Shown here: one piece after another, positions 8,323 to 16,341 of the stretch
How positions within the stretch are numbered: the stretch's first letter is position 1
Layout of the letters: each line of letters begins with the position of its first letter
DNA from: Nocardia niwae NBRC 108934 = DSM 45340
GTDB lineage: Bacteria; Actinomycetota; Actinomycetes; Mycobacteriales; Mycobacteriaceae
Assembly (NCBI RefSeq): GCF_001613465.1
Contig: NZ_BDCK01000032.1
Coordinates: 62,001 to 126,000, forward strand
Length of the DNA: 64,000 bases
Reading direction: 5' to 3'
Translations under genes and position numbers: made by a program
Notes under the pieces: model-generated
Seen by the model: only the letters and a program-made list of their open reading frames with translations
Databases searched by the model: none
Told to the model about the DNA's origin: nothing

Positions 8323-8338
8323 GGGACCGACACTGCCT
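8307..8338 (-). terminator. hairpin plus T-tract after cbtA, spanning the next start codon
   Basis: AGGCAGTG (8307-8314) pairs with CACTGCCT (8331-8338) and, after a one-base mismatch, CGGTC pairs with GACCG. On the minus strand the stem is followed directly by TTTTCC, giving an intrinsic terminator for cbtB-cbtA. The loop carries the ATG of the next gene (8322). Confidence 0.6.
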
Positions 8339-8357
8339 CAGCGCTTCCGGAGGGGAA

Positions 8358-9185
8358 TCACTCCGCGGTAGCGGCCGCGACCCGTACCGGAGTATCGGTG
8401 CGTGTCGCGAACTCGGTGAGTGCCGCGAAACCGAGGGCCAGGCAGGCCCACAGGGTCGCGGTCTCGGCCAGCGACGCCACCCGGAACTGCCACAGCAAAG
8501 TGGCCGGGAAGTCCGCGCTGACCTCGTTCACCCCGGGCAGCAGGACGTAGCCGAGCGCGGTCACCAGGACGAACGCCGCTAGACCACCGATCAACCGGAA
8601 CGTGGGAAGTTGTGCGCGCAGCGCCGTGAACACGGCCACCGCCGCGCCGACGGCCACGAGGCCGAGCACCACCGCGGCCACCCACAGCAGGGTGCGCTCG
8701 TTGATGGTGTCCGGGTCGCCCACCGCCGGTGGGTTGGCCGGGTACTTGAAGAAGGGCACCGCGACGATCGCGGCCCAGCCCGCCACGCCGAGCGTCAAGG
8801 CGAGCCGTGGCCCGGTCAGCGTGGTGTAGCGCCGCGCGAAATGCGCGACCGAGGCGTAGATGGCGCCGAGCGCGAGCCCGGCCAGCCCGAGTGCGAGAAA
8901 TTGCCCGAACTTCTGTCCGCCGCGGCTCACCAACGGTTCTTCCCCGTCACCGTGGGAATGTCCGCCCGCCGATTCGGCATGCTCGCCGTGCGAGTGCCCG
9001 CTGGGCGATTCGGCTTGTTCGCTGTGCGCGTGTTCGGCGCCGGAGCGGGCTTCCTCGATGGCGATGGCGGCGTCCACTTCGGGTTCGCCGACGAAGTATC
9101 CGACTGTGGCGGCCAGCAGTCCGGCGATCAGACCGGCCAGCAGGCCGCGCAGCAGCAGGGTTCGGAGCGAACCGATCAGTGGCAC
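8358..9185 (-). CDS. cbtA: CbtA, cobalt transporter membrane subunit
   Basis: A 275-residue membrane protein of the CbtA family, predicted to import cobalt for B12 synthesis. The first helix (about residues 8-32) is followed by a His/Glu-rich loop with repeated HSHGEHAES/HSHGDGEE elements, a metal-capturing segment. About five further helices follow, with the conserved PFFKYPANPP motif. GTG 9185 overlaps the end of cbtB by 10 bases. Expression should be controlled by the cobalamin riboswitch upstream of cbtB. The transport role is known from the family and its B12 control. Confidence 0.9.
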   Translation of the reverse strand: MPLIGSLRTLLLRGLLAGLIAGLLAATVGYFVGEPEVDAAIAIEEARSGAEHAHSEQAESPSGHSHGEHAESAGGHSHGDGEEPLVSRGGQKFGQFLALGLAGLALGAIYASVAHFARRYTTLTGPRLALTLGVAGWAAIVAVPFFKYPANPPAVGDPDTINERTLLWVAAVVLGLVAVGAAVAVFTALRAQLPTFRLIGGLAAFVLVTALGYVLLPGVNEVSADFPATLLWQFRVASLAETATLWACLALGFAALTEFATRTDTPVRVAAATAE

Positions 9186-9370
9186 GGAAGCCCCAGCAGG
9201 TGGCGTCCGTCGTGCATCAGCTCATGCAGGTACATCCCGCTGCGCGAGATGACGCCCTGGTCGAAACCGACCAGGTACAGCGTGAGCAGTGCGAGAAGAA
9301 CGACACCGACCGTGACCAGCACGGTGGCCAGGGAATCGGTTGCCCGGCTGGGTGAATGCGCGATGGCCAT
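9176..9370 (-). CDS. cbtB: CbtB, small cobalt transporter subunit
   Basis: A 64-residue protein with one transmembrane helix (about residues 16-40) and a C-terminal His cluster, YLHELMHDGRHLLGLPCH, as expected for CbtB. It has a strong AAGGAGG ribosome binding site 5-12 bases before ATG 9370, sitting at the 3' edge of the riboswitch region. The 10-base overlap with cbtA indicates coupled translation of the two transporter subunits. Confidence 0.9.
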   Translation of the reverse strand: MAIAHSPSRATDSLATVLVTVGVVLLALLTLYLVGFDQGVISRSGMYLHELMHDGRHLLGLPCH

Positions 9371-9414
9371 TCGAGTCCTCCTTGGGATACGCGTCCCGTC
9401 GGGTGGTGGCGCGA

Positions 9415-9540
9415 CGGTGCCGGTGTCTGGCTTTCCGGCACCGGACTCGGTGCGTGGAACACAGTGGCGCGACCGCTCCGGAATCTCACCGGAATTACCG
9501 CGTCACCCTCGCGTTTGTCCTTCGAACTGTGACACCTGCA
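9415..9540 (-). ncRNA. cobalamin (B12) riboswitch upstream of cbtBA
   Basis: On the minus strand the leader contains, in order, the hallmarks of the cobalamin aptamer: TTCCGGTGAGATTCCGG, then GCGGTCGCGCCACTGT (GCCACTG box at about 9461-9468), then GAGTC and the AGCCAGAC box (9425-9432). The expression platform lies between here and the cbtB ribosome binding site. B12 binding should shut off cbtBA. Exact ends are estimated. Confidence 0.88.
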
Positions 9541-9632
9541 CGGCCCCGGCGTCAACCGGGTCCGGCACGGGCGTACCACGGCGCCGGGCGAGTCGCCGGG
9601 CAGGCGGGCCTGCCCGGCGGTAGGTCACCGGC

Positions 9633-9947
9633 TCAATTCGCGGGCTTCGCGTCGACGTCGAGCACGACCTCGAACTCGAGCAGGGAAGCACCCGTTGAGA
9701 CCGGCTTCTGCCGCTCGCCCGCGTGCGCCTCGCGCGCGGGCCCGTCCCGCCAAGCCGCGAAGGACTCTTCCGAATCCCATTGGGTCACCACGAAATAGCG
9801 CTTCTCGCCGGCCACCGGGCGCAGCAGCTGGAAGCCGAGGAAGCCGGGGGAATTCTCGACCGCGTGCGCACGGTGGGCGAACCGCTTCTCCAGCTCGGGA
9901 CCCGCGCCCTCGGGAACCTCGATCGCGTTGATCTTCACAACAGCCAT
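9633..9947 (-). CDS. mhuD: MhuD-type heme-degrading monooxygenase
   Basis: A 104-residue ferredoxin-fold (ABM) protein. Asn7, Trp66 and His75 fall at exactly the positions known to be essential in M. tuberculosis MhuD (Rv3592). The trio binds and ruffles stacked heme, which is cleaved to mycobilin, releasing iron. The neighbours on the right (hydrolase, mutY, canB) keep the Rv3592-Rv3588c order, supporting orthology. It is divergent from the hydrolase gene. Confidence 0.9.
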   Translation of the reverse strand: MAVVKINAIEVPEGAGPELEKRFAHRAHAVENSPGFLGFQLLRPVAGEKRYFVVTQWDSEESFAAWRDGPAREAHAGERQKPVSTGASLLEFEVVLDVDAKPAN

Positions 9948-9984
9948 GCGTCCAAGCTAGCGGCTGCTGCCGAGCAGACGCTCG

Positions 9985-10752
9985 GTGACTCGTATTGTCG
10001 AGGCGATGTTGTACGACGAAGGCGGAGCAGGCGCGCCGATCCTGTTGCTGCACGGACTGATGGGCAGCGCGCGCACGTGGCGCGATCAGCTGGGCTGGCT
10101 GCGCGAATACGGCCACGTCTACACCTTCGACGCCGCCGGGCACGGCAGGCCGGCGCCCGAGCGGCTGACGACCGAGGCCTTCGTCGCCGATCTGGCCGCG
10201 GGCACCGCCGCGATCGCCGAACCGATGGTGGTGATCGGGCATTCGATGGGCGCGCTGCACGGTTGGGTGTTCGCCGCGACCCACCCCGAGCGGGTGCGCG
10301 CGCTCGTGATCGAGGACATCGCGCCGGACTTCACCGGCCGCACCGCCGCGCACTGGGCCGCGATGATCGAGGCCTGGCCGCAGCCGTTTCCCGACGACGA
10401 GGCGGTGCTGTCCTTCTTCGGACCGGTCGCCGGGCGGTATTTCCTGAATTCGTTCGAGCGCGGCCCGGACGGATACCGGCTGCACGGCTCGGTCGCCACC
10501 TTCCGCGATATCTCCGAGGAGTGGGGAACGCGCGACTTCTGGCGGCACTGGCACGCGGTGCGGGTCCCCGCCCTGCTGCTGGAGGGCGAGCACAGCATCA
10601 CCCCGCCGGGGCAGATGCGGCGGATGGCCGCCGCCCACCCTGGCGCCGACTACGTCCTGGTCCCTGGTGCGGGCCACCTCGTCCACGACGACCAACCCGA
10701 GCGCTATCGCGCAGAGGTCGAGCACTTCCTGCGGCGGGTGCTGGGCAGCTAG
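9985..10752 (+). CDS. alpha/beta hydrolase (Rv3591c-like)
   Basis: A 255-residue alpha/beta-hydrolase. The nucleophile Ser is in VIGHSMGALHG, the oxyanion-hole motif is LLLHGLMGSARTW, and the catalytic His is in PGAGHLVHDD; the acidic residue is probably in LLLEGEHSIT. The substrate is unknown. Position beside mhuD and mutY matches Rv3591c of M. tuberculosis. The start is uncertain: GTG 9985 is annotated, and ATG 10006 is also possible. Confidence 0.85.
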   Translation: MTRIVEAMLYDEGGAGAPILLLHGLMGSARTWRDQLGWLREYGHVYTFDAAGHGRPAPERLTTEAFVADLAAGTAAIAEPMVVIGHSMGALHGWVFAATHPERVRALVIEDIAPDFTGRTAAHWAAMIEAWPQPFPDDEAVLSFFGPVAGRYFLNSFERGPDGYRLHGSVATFRDISEEWGTRDFWRHWHAVRVPALLLEGEHSITPPGQMRRMAAAHPGADYVLVPGAGHLVHDDQPERYRAEVEHFLRRVLGS

Positions 10753-10792
10753 GCAATCCGGCGATTCCGTCGGGACCCGAGCCGATCCCGGT

Positions 10793-11710
10793 TCAGCCGA
10801 GCGCCTCCGGATGCCCGCCCTCGCCCGCCAAGGCGAACAAGCCTTCGGGCGTCTGCTCGATCAGACCGTCCACCAGCAGCGAATCCAGCGCGCGGTCGCG
10901 CTGCCCCGGGTCGCGGGTCCAGGCCAGATCGAGGCGCATCCGCTCCACCGGCCCGCTGGCGTGACGCAGCACGTCCAGCAGGCGCCCGCGCGCTTGGCGG
11001 TCGGTGCCCTCGTACTTCTGGGTGCGGCGGACGACGTCGCTGACCGGACGGCCCGCGGCCACCCACGCGCAGCTCGGCAACGGGCAGCGCGAGCAATCCG
11101 GAGTGCGGGCAGTGCACACGGTCGCGCCGAGTTCCATCAGGGCGGCGGAGAACACCGCCGCGCGATCGATCTGAAGCGGGAGCAGCGCTTCGGTCTCGAG
11201 GAGGTCCCGCGACGACGGGTTGCGCGCTTCCGCGCGCCCGTGCACCGCCCTGGCAACCACCCGGCGGACATTCGTGTCCACCACCGGTACCCGCTGACCG
11301 TAGGCGAAACAGGCGACGGCGCGCGCGGTGTAGGCCCCGATCCCGGGCAGCCCGAGCAGCACCTCCACGTCGGCGGGCACCTCGTCACCGTGCTCGGCCG
11401 CCAGCACCCTGGCGCACTCGTGCAGCCGCAGCGCGCGCCGCGGATAGCCGAGCTTGCCCCAGGCGCGCAGCACTTCGGCCTGCGACGAGGCGGCCATCGC
11501 CGAGGGGACCGGCCAGCGCGCCACCCACTCCCGCCAGATGGGTTCCACCCGCACGACCGGCGTCTGCTGCAGCATGATCTCGCTCATCAGAATCTGCCAC
11601 GCGGTGACGCCGTCGCGGCGCCACGGCAGATCGCGCGCGGTCGCTCCGTACCAGTCCAGCAACGTGTCCGCGTCGATGCCCTTCGGTGCGCCGTTCCGCA
11701 CTGTCCTCAC
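10793..11710 (-). CDS. mutY: A/G-specific adenine DNA glycosylase MutY
   Basis: A 305-residue base-excision repair enzyme that removes adenine mispaired with 8-oxoguanine. It has the catalytic Glu in MSEIMLQQT, the helix-hairpin-helix LLGLPGIGAYTARAVA, the catalytic Asp in PVVDTNVRRV and a four-cysteine [4Fe-4S] cluster CTARTPDCSRCPLPSC. The C-terminal ~70 residues replace the longer MutT-like domain of E. coli MutY, as in mycobacteria. GTG 11710 is preferred over GTG 11701 by its AGGA ribosome binding site. It is divergent from canB. Confidence 0.93.
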   Translation of the reverse strand: MRTVRNGAPKGIDADTLLDWYGATARDLPWRRDGVTAWQILMSEIMLQQTPVVRVEPIWREWVARWPVPSAMAASSQAEVLRAWGKLGYPRRALRLHECARVLAAEHGDEVPADVEVLLGLPGIGAYTARAVACFAYGQRVPVVDTNVRRVVARAVHGRAEARNPSSRDLLETEALLPLQIDRAAVFSAALMELGATVCTARTPDCSRCPLPSCAWVAAGRPVSDVVRRTQKYEGTDRQARGRLLDVLRHASGPVERMRLDLAWTRDPGQRDRALDSLLVDGLIEQTPEGLFALAGEGGHPEALG

Positions 11711-11800
11711 TGTCCCCGTCCTACGGCCGCCAGGCGGTATTTGCCCACCCGTAACCGACCTAACTCGCTGGTAGCGCAACCATCCTGCACAATGGTCGGT

Positions 11801-12424
11801 ATGCCGGATTCCAACCCGATCAGTGCCTGGAAGTCCCTGCGTGAAGGCAACGACCGCTTCGTCAGTGGTGCGCTGCTGCATCCTAGCCAGGGTGCCGCGG
11901 ACCGGGCCAAGCTTGTCAGCGGCCAGCATCCGCACGCGATCTTGTTCGGTTGCGGTGACTCCCGAGTCGCCGCCGAATTGATCTTCGACCAAGGTCTCGG
12001 CGACATGTTCGTGGTGCGCACCGCGGGCCATGTGGTCGACAGCTCGGTGCTCGGCTCGATCGAGTACGGGGTGCAGGTGCTCAACGTGCCGCTCATCGTA
12101 GTGCTCGGGCACGACAGCTGCGGAGCCGTGAAGGCCACCATCGACGCGCTCGACGGCGGCGAGGTCCCCGGCGGGTTCATCCGCAGTGTGGTCGAGCGGG
12201 TCACCCCGTCCATCCTGGTCGGACGCCGCGAAGGACTGTCCACCGTCGACGAGATCGAGGCCAGGCACGTGGTGGAGACCAGCCGGCTGCTCATGCAGCG
12301 GTCGATGATCATCTCGCAGGCGGTCGCGACCGGCGCGTGCGCCATCGCCTCCGTGACCTACAAGCTGGCCGAGGGCAAAGTGCAGCTGCACCGGGTGGTC
12401 GGCAACATCGGCGAGGAGGCCTGA
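11801..12424 (+). CDS. canB: beta-class carbonic anhydrase
   Basis: A 207-residue beta-carbonic anhydrase interconverting CO2 and bicarbonate. Zinc ligands are the Cys in FGCGDSR (with the Asp-Arg dyad) and the His/Cys of VLGHDSCGAV. Length and position next to mutY match CanB (Rv3588c). ATG 11801 lies seven bases after a CACAAT -10-like hexamer, so the mRNA may be leaderless. A perfect hairpin follows the stop codon. Confidence 0.93.
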   Translation: MPDSNPISAWKSLREGNDRFVSGALLHPSQGAADRAKLVSGQHPHAILFGCGDSRVAAELIFDQGLGDMFVVRTAGHVVDSSVLGSIEYGVQVLNVPLIVVLGHDSCGAVKATIDALDGGEVPGGFIRSVVERVTPSILVGRREGLSTVDEIEARHVVETSRLLMQRSMIISQAVATGACAIASVTYKLAEGKVQLHRVVGNIGEEA

Positions 12425-12461
12425 GGCCGCGATCGGCCCAGCGTGCCGGCGGAATGTACTC

Positions 12462-12483
12462 GCCGCCCGCAGGTGCGGGCGGC
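12462..12483. terminator. perfect GC hairpin after canB
   Basis: GCCGCCCGCA (12462-12471) and TGCGGGCGGC (12474-12483) form a perfect 10-base stem with a two-base centre, 38 bases after the canB stop codon. There is no T-run, so function as a terminator is inferred from position. Confidence 0.5.
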
Positions 12484-12537
12484 CGACACGCCGTGCCCCT
12501 GAGACGATGCGCCCGACCCTGCCCTTACCGTTGAGGC

Positions 12538-13188
12538 GTGCTGGAACCGAATGGACCGCTGCCACCGGAGATCTACTGGCGTCGACGCGTGTTCGCCATC
12601 GGGATCATGGTGGTCGCCCTGGCGCTGCTGATCTGGGTCGTGCTCGCGGTCGCCCGCGGCGGCGACTCGCCCGGTGACGCCCGGGCCGCCGCATCCAGCA
12701 CCACGGTCGCGGCCAAGCCCGCCGACGCGGCGGCCAAGCCGTCCGGCGAGTCCGGCGCGCCGAAATCCTCCGCGGCGGCCACCGGCGTCGCGGCGGGTCC
12801 ATGCCCGGACCAATCGCTGGCGATCAAGGTGACCGTCGAGCAGCCCACCTACAAGACGGGTGAGCAGCCGGTGTTCGGGATCGTCATCACCAACATCTCG
12901 GCGGTGCCGTGCACCCGCGACATGGGCTCCGGACTGCAGCAGGTTTCGGTGCACACGCTCGACGGCCAGCGGCGCCTGTGGTCGAGCACCGACTGCTATC
13001 CGGACGGCCAGCCCGACGTCCGCACGATGAGCCGCGGTGAGCAGGCGGCGTTCACGGTGACCTGGTCGGGCACCACGTCCCAGCCCAGCTGCGCGGGCGA
13101 ACGCGTCCAAGTTCCCCCGGGGGCGTACAGCGTCGTCGCGCAACTCGGGTCGGTGCGCAGCATGGCCGAACCGTTCAACATCGCGTAG
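12538..13188 (+). CDS. conserved membrane-anchored protein (Rv3587c-like)
   Basis: A 216-residue protein: a short cytoplasmic N-terminus, one transmembrane helix (about residues 20-42), an Ala/Ser/Lys linker (45-80) and an extracytoplasmic domain with four cysteines (GPCPDQ, VPCTRD, DCYPD, PSCAGE) likely forming two disulfides. The ordered part resembles the beta-sandwich domain of Rv3587c, which has the same gene position. Function is unknown. GTG 12538 lies six bases after TACCGT, so the message is probably leaderless. Confidence 0.8.
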   Translation: MLEPNGPLPPEIYWRRRVFAIGIMVVALALLIWVVLAVARGGDSPGDARAAASSTTVAAKPADAAAKPSGESGAPKSSAAATGVAAGPCPDQSLAIKVTVEQPTYKTGEQPVFGIVITNISAVPCTRDMGSGLQQVSVHTLDGQRRLWSSTDCYPDGQPDVRTMSRGEQAAFTVTWSGTTSQPSCAGERVQVPPGAYSVVAQLGSVRSMAEPFNIA

Positions 13189-13198
13189 GACGCGGCGG

Positions 13199-14596
13199 TC
13201 AGCTGGCGGCCTCTTCGGGGGCAGCGCGTAGCTTGCGCAGGCCCGCTATGCGGATGGCGGAGCGGAGGTCGGTGACCTCGTGGATCTTCATGGTGCTTTT
13301 CACCGGCGCGAGACCGGGCGGGACCAGGGCGGTGGTGAAGCCGAGACGTTCGGCCTCGGCCAGCCTGCGGTTGAGGCCGGTCACTTTGCGGACCTCGCCC
13401 GCGAGCCCGACCTCGCCGAGGATCACCCAGCCCGGCGGAATCGGGACGTCGGACTCGGCGCTGGCGATGGCGAGCGCGATGGCGAGGTCGGCGGACGGCT
13501 CGATCAGGCGCATGCCGCCGACCGTCGCGGCGTAGACGTCGCTCTTGCCGAGAAACACCCTGCCCCGGCTCTGCAGGACGGCCAGGACCATGGCGACCCG
13601 GTTGTAGTCCAGGCCGCTCACCGCGCGGCGCGGCTGCGGGATCTCGGTCTTCACGGTCAGGCCCTGTACCTCGCCGACCAGCGGGCGCTTGCCGTCCATC
13701 GCGACGGTCACCGCCGTGCCCGGCACGGAATCCGTCCGATGGTGCAGGAACAGGCCGGACGGGTCGTCGACGCAGGCGATGCCGTCCTCGTGCAACTCGA
13801 AACATCCCACCTCGTCGGCGCTGCCGAAGCGGTTCTTGATGCCGCGCACCATGCGCAGTGTGGAGTTCTTGTCGCCTTCGAACTGCAGCACCACGTCGAC
13901 CAGGTGCTCGAGCGTGCGCGGCCCCGCGACATTGCCGTCCTTGGTGACGTGCCCGACCAGCAGCACCGCGATCCCGCTCGCCTTGGCCAGCGAGGTCAGC
14001 GCGGCGGTCACCTCTCGGACCTGAGTGACGCCGCCGATCACGCCGTCCACCGCCGGGGCCAGCATCGTCTGCACCGAGTCGACCACCAGCAGCGTCGGCC
14101 GCACCTGCTCGACGTGCCCGAGCACGATCGACAGGTCCGATTCCGCGGCCAGATAGACCCGGTCGTGCACCGCGCCGGTGCGATCGGCCCGCAACCGGAC
14201 CTGCCCCGCCGACTCCTCGGCGGTGACGTACAACGACTTCTCCTCGCGCTGGGCGGCCCAGCGATGCGCCACCTCGAGCAGCAGCGTCGACTTGCCTACC
14301 CCGGGCTCGCCGGACAGCAACACCACCGAGCCGGGCACCACCCCGCCGCCGAGCACCCGGTCCAGCTCGCTGACGCCGGTCGGCCGCGCCCGGGTGATCT
14401 TGGAATCGATCTGTGAGATCGGTGCGGCAGCGGTACTGGGCAACATCGCCTTCCGCCCGGGAGCCCCGACCGCCCCCGCCCCGGCGACTACCTCGTCGAC
14501 GGTGCCCCAGGCCCCGCACTCAGGGCACTTGCCCACCCACTTGGCGACCTCATGGGAACAGGCGGAGCAGCGAAAGGTCGGCTTGGTCTTTGCCAC
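13199..14596 (-). CDS. radA: DNA repair protein RadA
   Basis: A 465-residue RecA-like helicase that processes branched recombination intermediates. The N-terminal C4 zinc finger is CSACSHEVAKWVGKCPEC; Walker A is GEPGVGKST; the RadA-specific motif KNRFGSADEVG is present; and the last ~160 residues are the Lon-like domain. GTG 14596 is chosen because it directly precedes the zinc finger. In M. tuberculosis radA is followed by disA, but here the 3' end of radA lies 10 bases from the convergent Rv3587c-like gene, so disA is missing from this locus. Confidence 0.94.
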   Translation of the reverse strand: MAKTKPTFRCSACSHEVAKWVGKCPECGAWGTVDEVVAGAGAVGAPGRKAMLPSTAAAPISQIDSKITRARPTGVSELDRVLGGGVVPGSVVLLSGEPGVGKSTLLLEVAHRWAAQREEKSLYVTAEESAGQVRLRADRTGAVHDRVYLAAESDLSIVLGHVEQVRPTLLVVDSVQTMLAPAVDGVIGGVTQVREVTAALTSLAKASGIAVLLVGHVTKDGNVAGPRTLEHLVDVVLQFEGDKNSTLRMVRGIKNRFGSADEVGCFELHEDGIACVDDPSGLFLHHRTDSVPGTAVTVAMDGKRPLVGEVQGLTVKTEIPQPRRAVSGLDYNRVAMVLAVLQSRGRVFLGKSDVYAATVGGMRLIEPSADLAIALAIASAESDVPIPPGWVILGEVGLAGEVRKVTGLNRRLAEAERLGFTTALVPPGLAPVKSTMKIHEVTDLRSAIRIAGLRKLRAAPEEAAS

Positions 14597-14689
14597 AGGG
14601 GCACCATACGCATCACCCCCGACAATCTGGTTTTCCCGCACCTACGGCGCGAACACGCCGCGCCGCAGGTGCGGGAAATCGAACACCGC

Positions 14690-15442
14690 TCAGTGACCGC
14701 CGGTGTGCTCGGCTTCGGCCGGGCCGGACTTGTCGGACTCGTGGCGCTCGGTGTGCTGTCCGGCGTCGACCGGGACCTGGACCTGCACGGTGCCGTTCTG
14801 CTTGAAGTTGAACGAGACGTTGTAGGTGAGGCCCGGGGTGACGTCCCGGGTGAGGCCGGTGATCTCGATCAGGATGGGGTTGGCCTCCGGGTCGTCGGAG
14901 GCGGCCGGGGAGCCGTGCTCGCCCGCGCCGTGCGAATCGGCGGTGGTGGTCGGCGCGGCGGAGCGCGACGCGGAGGTGGGCGCGGCGGCGCTCGTGGTCG
15001 GCGCGGCGCTGGTGGTGGACGCGGCTTCGCGCTTGACCGGCTGGCCGGCCGCGACGACGGTCTGCTGCGGGGCGAGCTCGACGACGGACTTACCAGAGGC
15101 CGGGGTGATCTTGACGGTGCCGAGGTCGGTGGTGATGCTGGTCAGCTCGTCCTTGACGGATTCGCCGTTGTTGATGATGGACAGCGCGATGAGCGCCTTG
15201 CCGCCCTTGGCGTTGTTGTACGCGCCGCCTTCGGTCGGGTACACGATGTGCACATTGCGCAGCGCGATGCGGCCGACGTCGGCGTGGTTGCCGTTCACGG
15301 CGGCGACCTGCTCCGCGGTCTGCGAGATCTGGCCCGCGCCGCACCCGGACAGCGCGAGCGCCGCTCCGGCGGCGAGTGCGGCAACCGTCACCATGCGACG
15401 TCGCGCCCCCTTCGGGGCGGTCACAGCTTTCAGGGCAGTCAC
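14690..15442 (-). CDS. lpqE: LpqE-like lipoprotein
   Basis: A 250-residue lipoprotein. An RRR-containing n-region and hydrophobic h-region end in the lipobox ALSGC, so the mature protein starts at that Cys and is anchored outside the membrane. The body is a beta-rich domain of the copper-chaperone/LpqE type, interrupted by a Ser/Ala/Thr-rich insert with TTTADSHGAGEHG, and it ends in a His/Glu-containing tail (TERHESDKSGPAEAEHTGGH). GTG 15442 is preferred because GGAGGG lies seven bases upstream; ATG 15457 is an alternative. Position between radA and carD matches Rv3584. Confidence 0.85.
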   Translation of the reverse strand: MTALKAVTAPKGARRRMVTVAALAAGAALALSGCGAGQISQTAEQVAAVNGNHADVGRIALRNVHIVYPTEGGAYNNAKGGKALIALSIINNGESVKDELTSITTDLGTVKITPASGKSVVELAPQQTVVAAGQPVKREAASTTSAAPTTSAAAPTSASRSAAPTTTADSHGAGEHGSPAASDDPEANPILIEITGLTRDVTPGLTYNVSFNFKQNGTVQVQVPVDAGQHTERHESDKSGPAEAEHTGGH

Positions 15443-15850
15443 GGGTTGTCCCTCCATGTCGACCGGGCTCTGGCTCCGCGCGGGAGCGTAGTAACTAGGC
15501 AGCGTAGTAGTTCCCTCGGCGGACCGGGCGCGGGGGCTGTGTGGAACGCGGGCGCCCGCGTCCGATGCGCGCCAGGGACGTGCCGCGGGGCACTGGACAC
15601 CCGTGCCGACACCCGCCGGTTCGGTAACGGTTCGGTCGAGCTTCGGAGGTTGCCGCGAAGGTGCCGGCGCGCGGGCGGCGAGCGGCGCGGAACAAGCCGG
15701 GAGATAACCCCTTCTGGCACAACGTAATGCACACCGCCTGGCATCTGTCAAGCCCCACGGTCGCCTCGTTGTGGCCCTGACCTGCACAGTTGATCGCGCC
15801 GTTATCGAGTCGCATGTTAAACTGTGAACATCGAAAGGGGCACGGGACAC
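15443..15850. promoter_or_regulatory. lpqE-carD divergent promoter region
   Basis: About 400 bases without a supportable gene. The half next to carD is AT-richer and contains TTGATC and GTTAAACT elements (about 15788-15815) that could form the carD promoter; an AAAGGGG stretch precedes the carD ATG by about 12 bases. No operator palindrome was recognised. Confidence 0.4.
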
Positions 15851-16339
15851 ATGATTTTTAAGGTCGGAGACACCGTCGTTTACCCCCACCACGGAGCGGC
15901 GCTGATCGAAGCAATCGAGACTCGCACCATCAAGGGTGAGCAAAAAGAGTATCTGGTCCTGAAGGTCGCCCAAGGCGATCTCACTGTTCGGGTTCCCGCG
16001 GAGAACGCCGAATACGTCGGCGTGCGTGACGTCGTGGGTCAGGAGGGTCTCGATCGGGTCTTCCAGGTGCTTCGCGCGCCGCATACGGAGGAGCCGACCA
16101 ACTGGTCCCGCCGCTACAAGGCCAACCTGGAGAAGCTCGCCTCCGGCGATGTGAACAAGGTGGCCGAGGTCGTCCGCGATCTGTGGCGCCGGGAACAGGA
16201 CCGCGGCCTGTCCGCGGGTGAGAAGCGCATGCTCGCCAAGGCCCGGCAGATTCTTGTCGGTGAGCTCGCGCTGGCCGAAGGCACCGATGACGGCAAGGCC
16301 GAGACCCTGCTCGACGAGGTCCTCGCAGCGGCTTCCTGA
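15851..16339 (+). CDS. carD: CarD, essential RNA polymerase regulator
   Basis: A 162-residue protein, the length of mycobacterial CarD. The N-terminal Tudor-like domain (MIFKVGDTVVYPHHGAA) binds the RNA polymerase beta subunit, and the C-terminal helical domain contains the conserved promoter-wedge tryptophan region VVRDLWRREQDRGLS. CarD stabilises open complexes, notably at rRNA promoters. ispD begins two bases after the stop codon, so carD leads an operon with the isoprenoid genes, as in M. tuberculosis. Confidence 0.96.
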   Translation: MIFKVGDTVVYPHHGAALIEAIETRTIKGEQKEYLVLKVAQGDLTVRVPAENAEYVGVRDVVGQEGLDRVFQVLRAPHTEEPTNWSRRYKANLEKLASGDVNKVAEVVRDLWRREQDRGLSAGEKRMLAKARQILVGELALAEGTDDGKAETLLDEVLAAAS

Positions 16340-16341
16340 CC

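Noticed and set aside
9385..9540. Possible zinc (Zur) control of the metal-transport genes cbtBA
   Set aside because: The leader matches the cobalamin riboswitch boxes and no Zur-type palindrome was seen.
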